Below, in pieces: positions 1 through 8,936 of a stretch of DNA of 64,000 bases. The DNA comes from Lachnospiraceae bacterium NSJ-143. GTDB lineage: Bacteria; Bacillota; Clostridia; Lachnospirales; Anaerotignaceae. Under the pieces are notes generated by a model. It did no database searches. It saw only the letters and a program-made list of their open reading frames with translations, and was not told the DNA's origin. The position numbers were made by a program, and so were the translations under genes. The DNA is taken from positions 124,001 through 188,000 of the forward strand of contig JALIFM010000001.1 of the NCBI GenBank assembly GCA_022867625.1. The letters run 5' to 3'. Positions within the stretch are counted from its first letter, which is position 1; every line of letters starts with the position of its first letter.

Positions 1-1977
1 GTTGTAGAAGATGCAGCTTCCGGTGCGGCGTTCTACCTTAAAGGCATAGATGAACTGGGCTTTTCTAAGGAAGGCTCGATATTTGACAAGTGGAAAATTG
101 ATGATTCTGATGACACCCTGACTGACAAGGCGATTTTTATGGCGGTGAAGAATACAACCTTTACAGCGACATGGAAGTCCGGCACAGCCCAAGTCATAAT
201 TGATTACAATTATGCCGGAACAGAGGCTGAAAAGACTACATACATGCTTGGAGAAACCATAGACTATGACGCACTTGTAGCGGACTTGGGGGATTCACTG
301 TCAAGAGACGGCTATACATTAATTGGCTTTGCAGATGATGCCATGGGTACTAATCTGTTCTTAAGCAGTGTTGATAAGCACTATACGGTAACTGAAGACA
401 TGACCATTTACGCTGTATGGGCTAAGAATATTGATATTGAAGCAGTGCCTGAAGGAAACGACGCGCAGAAAAGCACAGCTCAGGCTGTAATTGACAGCAT
501 GGCGGCAGGCAATATACTTGACGGCAGCGATGCGGAGTCAAAGTCACTGCTTGTCATGGTCGCGGAAAATCTTGCGAATGCTTTAAAAGGCATAACAGAA
601 GAACCTGTAAGTATGAATATAGTACTCAGCAAAATTACATCAGCCGATGACGGTAAGCTTCAGTCAATTACATTCGATGTAACTCCAGTGACTGAAAGCG
701 GTAAAAAGATTGAAAAGCTTAACTGCTGGGCAGGTATCATCATACCTGTTCCAGATGAGCTGGCAGAAATTGCAGGATATGGAAAAGTAAATGTCAACCA
801 CGGCAGAGATATTTATTACGCTGCGATTCACGGTTCAGAAGGAAAATACTATCTGCACCTTTCAATGGATAGCTTCTCGCCTGTAACGGTATCTGTACCT
901 GTTGAGTACGATGTAACGCTTAAAGACGGCTACGGCTCTGGGACAAAAACTGTTAAGCTCAAGTCCGGCGATAAAATGCCTGGAAACCCATTTAAACGCT
1001 CCGGCTATGAATTTCTTGGATGGCTGATACCTGAGGAGAGTGTAAACGGTACCATAGACGATGACATGAATGTTATAGTAACCGGCGAAGGGTTTGTAAT
1101 GAAGGCATTATGGATATCCAAATCATCATCTGGCGGCGGTGGAGGCGGCGGCAATTCAAGCAGCAGAAAGCCTTCTATAACAGTAAGTAATAAAGACGGT
1201 ATGAACATTTCTTCATCAAAGGTGGTTAATTATAACTCCACCAGCAAGTCAGCGACAATTAAAGCACCTGCCGGCTACGAGATTGCAGATGTATTGCTAA
1301 ACGGCGAATCCCTTGGCGCTGTAGCTGAGGTTGAAAACCTTAAATCGACAGACAGGCTTGAGGTTGTGCTTAAAGCTGTGGAAAAGGCAGAAGAAAAGAA
1401 AGAAGAGAAGAAGGAAGAAGCTGCTGACAAAACAGCAGAAAAAACTGAGGGCTTTAAAGATATAAGCGGCCATTGGGCGGAAAGCTTTATAAACAAGGCG
1501 GTTGAAAAGGGGCTTTTCAGCGGTACAGACAGCGTTTCATTCAGCCCGGATACAAATATAACAAGGGGAATGATTGCCGCGGTGCTTTACCGTATGAGCG
1601 GTGAAAGCTACAGCGGAGACATTAATGTATTTGCTGATGTTAAGCCTGAGGACTACTATGCTGAAGCTGTAGCATGGGGTTTAAGCAATGGAATAATATC
1701 CGGCATGGGAGACGGTAAGTTTGCTCCAGAGAGCGAAATTACAAGAGAGCAGCTTGCTGTGCTTATATACAAATACGCACAGTACAGGGGCGATACAACA
1801 GCAGGTGCAGATTTAAGCTTTGCCGACACAGCGGATATATCCGACTGGGCGAGGGACGCTGTGGCATACTGCGTAAGTGCTGGCGTTATAAGCGGCAGAA
1901 CAGACGGAAGCTTTAACCCGCGTGGAAAAGCAACGCGTGCAGAAGCGGCCAGTATGCTTGTACGCTTTATAGGATAA
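1..1977 (+). CDS. SLH-domain surface protein with Listeria-Bacteroides repeats, 5'-partial
   Basis: The frame is open from the first base, so the signal peptide and N-terminus lie outside the window; 658 codons are visible. Three stretches of Listeria-Bacteroides (InlB B-repeat/Flg_new) type, with the GY.(L/F).G(F/W) core and ending in TATW, IYAVW or MKALW, end near visible residues 57, 140 and 372. A Ser/Gly hinge of seven glycines follows, then a Lys/Glu-rich linker, then three SLH domains at about 484-535, 543-600 and 605-658 (HWAES, TREQLA, TRAEAA). SLH domains bind secondary cell-wall polymer, so the protein is probably anchored on the cell surface with the repeats exposed. The ligand is unknown. 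A strong terminator follows directly, so it is the last gene of its unit. Confidence 0.9.
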   Translation, partial: VVEDAASGAAFYLKGIDELGFSKEGSIFDKWKIDDSDDTLTDKAIFMAVKNTTFTATWKSGTAQVIIDYNYAGTEAEKTTYMLGETIDYDALVADLGDSLSRDGYTLIGFADDAMGTNLFLSSVDKHYTVTEDMTIYAVWAKNIDIEAVPEGNDAQKSTAQAVIDSMAAGNILDGSDAESKSLLVMVAENLANALKGITEEPVSMNIVLSKITSADDGKLQSITFDVTPVTESGKKIEKLNCWAGIIIPVPDELAEIAGYGKVNVNHGRDIYYAAIHGSEGKYYLHLSMDSFSPVTVSVPVEYDVTLKDGYGSGTKTVKLKSGDKMPGNPFKRSGYEFLGWLIPEESVNGTIDDDMNVIVTGEGFVMKALWISKSSSGGGGGGGNSSSRKPSITVSNKDGMNISSSKVVNYNSTSKSATIKAPAGYEIADVLLNGESLGAVAEVENLKSTDRLEVVLKAVEKAEEKKEEKKEEAADKTAEKTEGFKDISGHWAESFINKAVEKGLFSGTDSVSFSPDTNITRGMIAAVLYRMSGESYSGDINVFADVKPEDYYAEAVAWGLSNGIISGMGDGKFAPESEITREQLAVLIYKYAQYRGDTTAGADLSFADTADISDWARDAVAYCVSAGVISGRTDGSFNPRGKATRAEAASMLVRFIG

Positions 1978-2014
1978 TAGTCAAAACGCAACAAAACGGC
2001 GGCATAATTAAGGA

Positions 2015-2038
2015 GCGCGGGGGTTACCCGCGCTTTTT
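2015..2038 (+). terminator. Rho-independent terminator after the SLH protein
   Basis: A 7-bp all-GC stem, GCGCGGG at 2015-2021 and CCCGCGC at 2027-2033, has a 5-nt loop and is followed by five T. It lies 38 bases past the stop codon. Confidence 0.9.
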
Positions 2039-2682
2039 GCTGCCTTAAAGAATGGCTTTAATGTTATAACATGAGCAGGTATGGGCCGTGCAGGAGAACA
2101 TTGCCTATGTTAAAATATTGTTAATATGATTCCGGCAAGAAAACTGCAAAAGGTATTTTTGTTAAAATTAAAACTATTTTTTTCGCAATCTTGCACAAAA
2201 AAACGTTCTAGTAGCGCATGTTGCACGAAACGCCGGTATTTTTGTGTTTGAAAGTTTGTGATATATGATATATAATAACCTCAGCAAAAATATAATCCAT
2301 ATAGGCGGCGGCAGTATGCGGCAGAGCGGCTCACCAATCCATATTATCTCTATATCTCATCAGAGGATAATACACAGAGGTAAAAGCTGATGTATCCCGT
2401 ATGTTCCGGTTAAGGCGGGGACTTTGCGGGGCATTACAGGGGCGTTAAAAATATGCTTTGGAAAATCGGCTTGAGGTTTCGCAAAAAAGGCCTGTAATAT
2501 GCTCAGAATATGGAAAAACCAGCTGCGTTCTTAAGGCCGGGGGCACAGTAAAAATTAACAAAAATTAAAAAGAGCGGCGTTGCGGTATGGCCACCAAACC
2601 GATAGTTTATTAACAAACAATGCCTGCTTAAAAATAACAGATATTTAACAATTGGCTTAAATTAGAAAAGGGAGGTATTTTA
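2039..2682 (+). other. Gene-free stretch holding the promoter and long leader of the fermentation operon
   Basis: No credible gene is seen. The first part is AT-rich and holds two TTGCAC-A/G-AAA motifs (about 2191 and 2221). The promoter at 2248-2276 implies an untranslated leader of about 400 bases before the first gene at 2683. The leader contains a hairpin near 2341-2371 (TATTATC-TCT pairing with AGAGGATAATA) and G-rich patches at 2414-2445. I do not recognise a known riboswitch class in it. Confidence 0.6.
2248..2276 (+). promoter_or_regulatory. Sigma-A promoter of the glcD-acd-etf operon
   Basis: TTGAAA at 2248-2253, a 17-bp spacer, and a perfect TATAAT at 2271-2276. Transcription should start near 2283, about 400 bases upstream of the first start codon. 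Confidence 0.75.
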
Positions 2683-4104
2683 ATGGCACAGTATAACAAA
2701 GTAACTGCGGAGGTAGTTGAAAAGCTTAAGGCCATAGCGCCTAACAGGGTTTTTGCCGGAGAAGAAATCAATGAGGACTATATCCATGACGAGATGCCTA
2801 TTTATGGCAAGTTTGCGCCTGAGGCTGTTGTGGAGGCTGCCTCAACTGAGGAAATATCGGAAATAATGAAGGTCTGCAACGAAAACTGCATACCGGTTAT
2901 ACCAAGGGGCGCCGGAACAGGTCTTGCCGGAGGCGCCGTAGCTATAGAGGGCGGCGTTGTACTCTGTACTACAAGGATGAACAAGATACTTGAGTATGAC
3001 ATGGAAAACCTTTCAGTACGTGTACAGCCGGGAGTGCTCCTTCAGAACCTTGCGGACGACGCTGCCACAAGGGGCCTGCTTTATCCGCCTGACCCGGGTG
3101 AGAAATTCGCCACACTGGGCGGAAATGTTTCTACAAACGCCGGAGGCATGAGGGCTGTTAAATACGGCACAACAAGGGATTATGTAAGGGCCATGACTGT
3201 TGTTCTGCCTACAGGCGAAATTGTAAAATTCGGAAGCAATGTAAAGAAAACAAGCACAGGCTACAGCCTTTTAAACCTTATGATAGGCTCGGAAGGAACA
3301 CTTGGAATAATTACAGAGATTACGCTCAAGCTTGTGCCGGCTCCAAAAGAGATAATAAGCCTTATTGTTCCTTTTGAGGACCTTAACGCATGTATAGGAG
3401 CGGTGCCTAAGGTGCTGCTTTCAGGCCTTAACCCGCAGGCCCTTGAGTTTATGGAAAAGGATATTGTAAGGATGAGCGAAAAATATCTTGAAAAACAGGT
3501 ATTCCCACAGGTTATAGACGGTGTGGAAGCCGGCGCTTATCTGCTCATATCTTTTGACGGGGATTCAATGGAGGAGCTTGAGCAGATATCAGAGCAGGCT
3601 TCTGAGATACTCTTTGAGGAGGGCGCTATTGACATACTTGTAGCTGATACTCCTGAGCTTAAAAAGAACGCATGGGCTGCCAGAGGTTCATTCCTTGAGG
3701 CAATACAGGCGGACACTGACGAGCTTGACGAGTGCGATGTGGTTGTGCCTATAAGCAAAATAGCGGAATACCTTGAGTATGTAAATTCCCTTGAGGAAAA
3801 ACATGGCTTGAGAATAAGGAGCTTCGGCCATGCCGGAGACGGAAACCTCCATATTTATGCATGCAGAGACGGAAAGCCGGAGGCTGAGTGGAAGGAAAAA
3901 TGCGAGGCTGTTATGGACGATATGTATGCAAGGGCAAATGAAATAGGCGGGCTTGTATCCGGTGAGCATGGAATAGGCCACGCTAAGCAGGAATACCTTG
4001 AAAGATGCGTAGGGCCTGTTGAAATGGGAATTATGCAGAACATAAAGAAGGTATTTGACCCTAACCTGATACTCAATCCGGGTAAGGTATGCTATAAGCT
4101 TTAA
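2683..4104 (+). CDS. FAD-linked oxidase of the GlcD/D-lactate dehydrogenase family
   Basis: A 473-residue flavoprotein of the glycolate oxidase subunit D/D-lactate dehydrogenase family, which oxidises 2-hydroxyacids to 2-oxoacids. The N-terminal FAD-binding PCMH domain shows RGAGTGLAGG at about residues 75-84 and the PPDPGE...GGNVSTNAGG stretch near 135-155. The C-terminal FAD-oxidase domain carries HAGDGNLH near 385 and SGEHGIGH near 425. The start is set by AAGGGAGG eight bases upstream. It heads an operon with four acyl-CoA dehydrogenases and EtfBA. Related anaerobe enzymes (the LDH-Etf complex of Acetobacterium) form an electron-confurcating lactate dehydrogenase with EtfAB, so D-lactate or another 2-hydroxyacid is the likely substrate. 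Substrate choice is inferred from context and not visible in the residues. Confidence 0.9.
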   Translation: MAQYNKVTAEVVEKLKAIAPNRVFAGEEINEDYIHDEMPIYGKFAPEAVVEAASTEEISEIMKVCNENCIPVIPRGAGTGLAGGAVAIEGGVVLCTTRMNKILEYDMENLSVRVQPGVLLQNLADDAATRGLLYPPDPGEKFATLGGNVSTNAGGMRAVKYGTTRDYVRAMTVVLPTGEIVKFGSNVKKTSTGYSLLNLMIGSEGTLGIITEITLKLVPAPKEIISLIVPFEDLNACIGAVPKVLLSGLNPQALEFMEKDIVRMSEKYLEKQVFPQVIDGVEAGAYLLISFDGDSMEELEQISEQASEILFEEGAIDILVADTPELKKNAWAARGSFLEAIQADTDELDECDVVVPISKIAEYLEYVNSLEEKHGLRIRSFGHAGDGNLHIYACRDGKPEAEWKEKCEAVMDDMYARANEIGGLVSGEHGIGHAKQEYLERCVGPVEMGIMQNIKKVFDPNLILNPGKVCYKL

Positions 4105-4201
4105 TTTTGTGGTTTGACAGCCTGCAAATCAGGGCTGGACGGTATTATACATCTTATGTTGGTAAACGTGTGTGTCTGTTTTAGTATTGGAGGGAAATTT
4201 C

Positions 4202-5338
4202 ATGTATATTCTCGATGATGAAGGCAAGGACCTGCTGGCAACAGTTAAGGAATTCTGTGACAAGGAAGTAAAGGAACAGTGCAAGGCATACGATGTGTCT
4301 GGCGAATGGCCTAAGGAGATATATGACAAAGCCTGCGAAATGGGGCTTAATGCTCTTGAAGTACCTGAGGAATACGGCGGACTTGGACTGAGCAGGACTA
4401 CCTACGCCGCTCTTTATGAGGAGATGAGCAAAGCTGACGCGGGCCTTTTTACAACAATGTCTGCGGCTAACCTTGCCATGAAGCCTCTGCTTATAGCGGG
4501 AAGAAAAGACCAGATTCAAAGGGCAGCGGATATACTTCTTGAAGGCGGCTACGGCGCGTTCTGTCTTACAGAGCCAATGGCCGGTTCTGACGCGGCAAAC
4601 AACAAGACAGTGGCTGTAAAGGACGGAGACGAGTATGTTATAAACGGCAGAAAATGCTTTATAACAAACGGCGGCGTTGCAGATTTTTATATTGTTACAG
4701 CCATGACCGACAAGTCAAAGGGAGTAAGGGGTATGAGCGCATTCCTTGTTGAAAAGGGAACTCCGGGCTTAAGCTCCGGCAACGAGGAAAACAAGATGGG
4801 AATAAGAACCTCCAATACTACAGACGTTGTTTTTGAGGACATGAGGGTTCCGGCTTCGTCCATGATAGGTGAGGAAGGAACCGGTTTTGTAACATGTATG
4901 GAAACGCTGGATGTTACAAGGGCGCTTATGGGAATAGGCGCTACAGGTATTATGCAGAGATGCGTTGACGAGGCAGTGGCCTACTCCAAGCAGAGGGTAA
5001 CATTCGGCCAGCCGATAGGAAAATTTGAGGCGATACAGTTTATGATTGCCGATATGGAGATTAAGACAGAGACGGCGCGCCAGATGTCGCTGCATGCCCT
5101 TAAGCTTCAGGAGCTCGGGCTGCCTTACAGCAAAGAAAGCGCCATAGCAAAATGCTACGCCGGAGACTGTGCCGTACAGGTGGCGCTTGATGCCATACAG
5201 ATTTTGGGCGGTTACGGCTACAGCAGAGAATACCCTGTGGAAAAGCTTTTGAGAGACGCAAAGATATTCCAGCTTTACGAGGGAACAAACCAGATACAGA
5301 GAATGGTTATCTCCCGCGCTGTTATGGGAAAATTTTGA
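4202..5338 (+). CDS. Acyl-CoA dehydrogenase, paralogue 1 of 4
   Basis: A 378-residue FAD-dependent short-chain acyl-CoA dehydrogenase (Bcd/AcrC-like), catalysing alpha,beta-dehydrogenation of an acyl-CoA or the reverse enoyl-CoA reduction with EtfAB as redox partner. The FAD/substrate motif CLTEPMAGSD is near residue 120, and the catalytic-base Glu lies in YEGTNQIQR about 18 residues from the C-terminus. I place the start at ATG 4202, with GGAGGG at 4189-4194. This gives an N-terminus (MYILDDE) matching the paralogues. An ATG 30 bases upstream lacks a ribosome site. The last 350 bases are almost identical in DNA to paralogue 2, suggesting gene conversion. Acyl chain length cannot be read from the sequence. 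Confidence 0.93.
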   Translation: MYILDDEGKDLLATVKEFCDKEVKEQCKAYDVSGEWPKEIYDKACEMGLNALEVPEEYGGLGLSRTTYAALYEEMSKADAGLFTTMSAANLAMKPLLIAGRKDQIQRAADILLEGGYGAFCLTEPMAGSDAANNKTVAVKDGDEYVINGRKCFITNGGVADFYIVTAMTDKSKGVRGMSAFLVEKGTPGLSSGNEENKMGIRTSNTTDVVFEDMRVPASSMIGEEGTGFVTCMETLDVTRALMGIGATGIMQRCVDEAVAYSKQRVTFGQPIGKFEAIQFMIADMEIKTETARQMSLHALKLQELGLPYSKESAIAKCYAGDCAVQVALDAIQILGGYGYSREYPVEKLLRDAKIFQLYEGTNQIQRMVISRAVMGKF

Positions 5339-5360
5339 TATAATGCCGGCATAAAAATTA

Positions 5361-5384
5361 AGCCGCCTCTACAGGCGGCTTTGG
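5361..5384 (+). terminator. Intra-operon hairpin, weak terminator or processing site
   Basis: A perfect 8-bp stem, AGCCGCCT at 5361-5368 and AGGCGGCT at 5373-5380, with a CTAC loop. Only TT-GG-TT follows, so termination should be partial. It may reduce expression of downstream genes relative to the first two or mark an RNA-processing point. Confidence 0.5.
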
Positions 5385-5411
5385 TTAAAAAAGATATGGA
5401 GTGTAGACTGA

Positions 5412-6548
5412 ATGTATATTCTTGATGATGAAGCAAAGGACCTTCTCGCTACTGTAAAGGAGTTTTGTGAGAAGGAGGTAAAGGAGCAGTGCAGGGAATT
5501 TGATGTGTCCGGCGAGTGGGCCGAGGAGATGTATCAGAAAGCTGCTGAGATGGGCCTCAACGCTATTGAGGTGCCTGAGGAATACGGCGGAATAGGCATA
5601 AGCAAGACCACATACGCCGCCCTTTATGAGGAGATGGCAAAGGCCGACGCCGGATTTTTCACAACGCTTGCTGTTGCAAACCTTGCTCTTAAGCCGCTTA
5701 TAATAGGCGGAAGAAAAGATTTGGCGCAGAAGGCTGCTGATTTGCTTATAAACGGCGGCTACGGCGCGTTCTGCCTTACAGAGCCAATGGCCGGCTCTGA
5801 CGCGTCAAACAATAAGACGACAGCTGTAAAAGACGGTGACGAATATGTGTTAAACGGCAGAAAATGCTTTATAACAAACGGCGGCGTTGCAGATTTTTAT
5901 ATTGTCACAGCCATGACCGACAAGGAAAAGGGCGTAAAGGGAATGAGCGCCTTTTATGTTGAAAAGGGTACTCCGGGCTTAAGCGCAGGCAACGAGGAAA
6001 ACAAAATGGGAATAAGAACCTCAAACACAACAGATGTTGTATTTGAGGATATGAGAATACCGGCCTCCTGCCTTATAGGCAAAGAGGGAGACGGCTTTAA
6101 AATAGCCATGCAGACACTGGATATGGCAAGGGCCATTATGGGAATAGGCGCTGTAGGCGTTGCTCAGAGGTGTATTGACGAGGCCGTAGCTTATGCTAAG
6201 CAGAGGGTAACATTCGGCCAGCCGATAGGAAAATTTGAGGCGATACAGTTTATGATTGCCGATATGGAGATTAAGACAGAGACAGCGCGCCAGATGTCGC
6301 TGCACGCCCTTAAGCTTCAGGAAATGGGTCTGCCTTACGGCAAGGAAAGCGCCATAGCAAAATGCTACGCAGGCGATATAGCTGTTGAGGTGGCGCTTGA
6401 TGCCATACAGATTTTGGGCGGTTATGGCTACAGCAGAGAGTACCCTGTGGAGAAGCTTTTGAGAGACGCAAAGATATTCCAGATATATGAGGGAACAAAC
6501 CAGATACAGAGAATGGTTATCTCCCGCGCTGTTATGGGAAAATTTTGA
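5412..6548 (+). CDS. Acyl-CoA dehydrogenase, paralogue 2 of 4
   Basis: A 378-residue acyl-CoA dehydrogenase, closest to paralogue 1 (same MYILDDE start, CLTEPMAGSD motif, YEGTNQIQR with the catalytic Glu at about residue 360). It differs mainly in the substrate-pocket region around residues 85-110 and 215-245, so it may prefer a different acyl-CoA. The ribosome site is a weak ATGGAG about 13 bases before the ATG. It follows a hairpin that separates it from paralogue 1. The C-terminal third is nearly identical in nucleotides to paralogue 1, including synonymous positions, which points to recent duplication or conversion rather than selection on protein sequence alone. Confidence 0.93.
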   Translation: MYILDDEAKDLLATVKEFCEKEVKEQCREFDVSGEWAEEMYQKAAEMGLNAIEVPEEYGGIGISKTTYAALYEEMAKADAGFFTTLAVANLALKPLIIGGRKDLAQKAADLLINGGYGAFCLTEPMAGSDASNNKTTAVKDGDEYVLNGRKCFITNGGVADFYIVTAMTDKEKGVKGMSAFYVEKGTPGLSAGNEENKMGIRTSNTTDVVFEDMRIPASCLIGKEGDGFKIAMQTLDMARAIMGIGAVGVAQRCIDEAVAYAKQRVTFGQPIGKFEAIQFMIADMEIKTETARQMSLHALKLQEMGLPYGKESAIAKCYAGDIAVEVALDAIQILGGYGYSREYPVEKLLRDAKIFQIYEGTNQIQRMVISRAVMGKF

Positions 6549-6606
6549 TAGACAAAGCATTTAAATAAAATTATAATAAGAGAAGGAATAAGAGAGGGAT
6601 TTTAAA

Positions 6607-7746
6607 ATGGGCTACATACTTAATGACGAAGGCAAGGATTTATTGGCAACTGTAAAGGAATTTTGTGAAAACGAGGTAAAGGAGCAGTGCAAGGCCTACG
6701 ATGTATCAGGCGAATGGCCTAAGGAGATTTATGACAAGGCTATGGAAATGGGCCTCGGTTCACTTGAAGTGCCTGAGGAATACGGCGGAATAGGTATCGA
6801 CCGCGTTACAATATCGGCGCTTTATGAGGAAATGGCAAAGGCCGACGCCGGTTTTTACACAACAATAGCCGCTTCAAACCTCGGGCTTAAGCCTGTGCTT
6901 ATTGCGGGCACAGAGGAGCAGAAACAGTGGGCCTGTGATATACTTGTAAACGGGGGCTACGGCGCGTTCTGCCTTACAGAGCCTATGGCCGGCTCAGACC
7001 CTGCAAGCTGCAAGACAACAGCTGTAAAAGACGGAGACGAGTATGTATTAAACGGCAGAAAATGCTTTATAACAAATGGAGCTGTAGCGGGATTCTATGT
7101 AGTAACTGCCGCTACCGACAAGGCTCTCGGAAACAAGGGAATCTCAGCATTCCTTATACCTGCCGGCACTCCGGGCCTGAGCGCAGGAAATGAGGAGAAC
7201 AAAATGGGTATCCGTACATCAAACACAACAGATGTTGTGCTTGAAGATGTGCGCGTACCTGCGGGCGCTATGCTCGGCAAAGAAGGCGAAGGCTTCAAAG
7301 TTGCCATGAAGACACTTGACATGGCAAGGACATTTGTCGGCTGCGGCGCTGTAGGCGTTGCACAGAGGTGTGTGGACGAGGCCATAGCTTATGCAAAGCA
7401 GAGAGTCACATTCGGAAAGCCTATAGGAAAATTCGAGGCAATACAGTTTATGATTGCCGATATGGAGATTAAGACAGAAACAGCGCGCCAGATGGTTGTA
7501 CATTCACTGACACTTATGGACAAAGGGCTTGATTACAATAAGGAAAGCGCTATAGCCAAGTGCTATTCAGGAGACATAGCTGTTGAGGTGGCACTGGATG
7601 CTATACAGATTTTGGGCGGCTACGGCTACAGCAGAGAATACCCTGTTGAAAAGCTTTTGAGAGACGCCAAAATATTCCAGATTTATGAGGGAACAAACCA
7701 GATTCAGCGTATTGTAATATCAAGGGCTGTTATGGGCAAGTTCTAA
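6607..7746 (+). CDS. Acyl-CoA dehydrogenase, paralogue 3 of 4
   Basis: A 379-residue acyl-CoA dehydrogenase (MGYILNDE start) with all family motifs: CLTEPMAGSD near residue 120, the arginine-rich QRVTFGKPIGKFEAIQ stretch near 270, and the catalytic Glu in YEGTNQIQR near 361. It replaces the IIGGRKD/LIAGRKD segment of paralogues 1 and 2 with LIAGTEEQK. This segment is shared in character with paralogue 4, so 3 and 4 form a second subgroup. The ribosome site is GAGAGGG, about eight bases before ATG. It is co-transcribed with its neighbours; a 58-base gap precedes it and a 25-base gap follows. Confidence 0.93.
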   Translation: MGYILNDEGKDLLATVKEFCENEVKEQCKAYDVSGEWPKEIYDKAMEMGLGSLEVPEEYGGIGIDRVTISALYEEMAKADAGFYTTIAASNLGLKPVLIAGTEEQKQWACDILVNGGYGAFCLTEPMAGSDPASCKTTAVKDGDEYVLNGRKCFITNGAVAGFYVVTAATDKALGNKGISAFLIPAGTPGLSAGNEENKMGIRTSNTTDVVLEDVRVPAGAMLGKEGEGFKVAMKTLDMARTFVGCGAVGVAQRCVDEAIAYAKQRVTFGKPIGKFEAIQFMIADMEIKTETARQMVVHSLTLMDKGLDYNKESAIAKCYSGDIAVEVALDAIQILGGYGYSREYPVEKLLRDAKIFQIYEGTNQIQRIVISRAVMGKF

Positions 7747-7771
7747 TTTATTTAAGGAAAGGAAACGGCAG

Positions 7772-8911
7772 ATGGGTTATATTTTATCGGAGGAAGGCAG
7801 CGAGCTTGTAGCTACCGTAAGGGATTTTTGTGAAAAGGAAGTAAAGGAGCAGTGCAGGGAGTTTGACGCTTCCGGCGAGTTTCCGGCGGATATTGTGCGT
7901 ATGGGAGCCGAAATGGGACTCAGCGCCCTTGAGGTGCCAGAGCAGTACGGCGGAACCGGCATAGACGCGGTTACATGCGCGGCTATATGCGAAGAGATGG
8001 CCAGAGCCGATGCCGGATTTTACACAACAATGTCAGCGTCAGGCCTTGCTTTAAGACCGGTGCTTATAGCCGGCAGCGAAGAGCAGAAAAAATGGGCCTG
8101 CGATGTGCTTCTTGAAGGTGGACAGGCGGCTTTTGGCCTTACCGAACCCATGGCCGGTTCCGATTCGTCAAACACGAAAACAACAGCCGACAAAGACGGC
8201 GATGAATATGTATTAAACGGCAGAAAATGCTTTATAACAAACGGCGGAATAGCCGACTTTTATACAATATTTGCTATGACAAACAAGGCCAAGGGAATAA
8301 GGGGCATAAGCGCTTTTATTGTGCCTAAGGGAACCCCGGGCCTGAGCGTGGGAAACCACGAAAACAAAATGGGAATCCGCACATCAAACACAACCGATGT
8401 TGTAATGGAGGATATGCGCATACCTCAGAGCGCGCTGCTTGGCAGGGAAGGCATGGGCTTTATGATAGCCATGAAAACCCTTGACATGTCAAGGGCGTAT
8501 GTAGGCGCCGGCGCTGTGGGCATAGCCCAGAGAGCCATAGACGAATCCGCCAGATATGCAAAGCAGAGGGTTACATTCGGCAGTCCTATTTCCGGACATC
8601 AGGCGATACAGTTTATGCTTGCCGATATGGCTATAAAGACAGAGACTGCAAGGGCCATGGTTGTTCAGGCTGTGCAGAGGCAGGAGATGGGGCTTTCATA
8701 TGCTACAGAAAGCGCCATTGCCAAATGCTATGCCGGAGATATAGCCGTGCAGGTGGCGCTTGACGCCATACAGATTCTGGGCGGCTACGGCTACAGCAGG
8801 GAATACCCTGTTGAAAAGCTTCTGAGAGACGCAAAGATATTCCAGATATATGAGGGAACAAATCAGATACAGAGAATGGTTATAGCAAAAAGTGTGTTAA
8901 AGGGAAAATAA
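7772..8911 (+). CDS. Acyl-CoA dehydrogenase, paralogue 4 of 4
   Basis: A 379-residue acyl-CoA dehydrogenase, the most diverged of the four: GLTEPMAGSD instead of CLTEPMAGSD, QPISGHQAIQ-like region (residues about 270-280) changed from the GKPIGKFEAIQ of the others, and C-terminus ending in AKSVLKGK rather than SRAVMGKF. The catalytic Glu in YEGTNQIQR is kept, so it should be active. A Shine-Dalgarno-like AAGGAAAGG precedes the ATG. It lies directly upstream of etfB (25 bases). Having four dehydrogenases with one Etf pair suggests enzymes specialised for different acyl-CoAs sharing one electron-transfer partner (inference). Confidence 0.93.
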   Translation: MGYILSEEGSELVATVRDFCEKEVKEQCREFDASGEFPADIVRMGAEMGLSALEVPEQYGGTGIDAVTCAAICEEMARADAGFYTTMSASGLALRPVLIAGSEEQKKWACDVLLEGGQAAFGLTEPMAGSDSSNTKTTADKDGDEYVLNGRKCFITNGGIADFYTIFAMTNKAKGIRGISAFIVPKGTPGLSVGNHENKMGIRTSNTTDVVMEDMRIPQSALLGREGMGFMIAMKTLDMSRAYVGAGAVGIAQRAIDESARYAKQRVTFGSPISGHQAIQFMLADMAIKTETARAMVVQAVQRQEMGLSYATESAIAKCYAGDIAVQVALDAIQILGGYGYSREYPVEKLLRDAKIFQIYEGTNQIQRMVIAKSVLKGK

Positions 8912-8936
8912 TAATTCGGGGAGGTATTTGTTTACA

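Noticed and set aside
8928-8936. TTG start for etfB nine bases upstream
   Set aside because: It is only three bases from the ribosome site; the ATG at 8937 gives the standard EtfB N-terminus.
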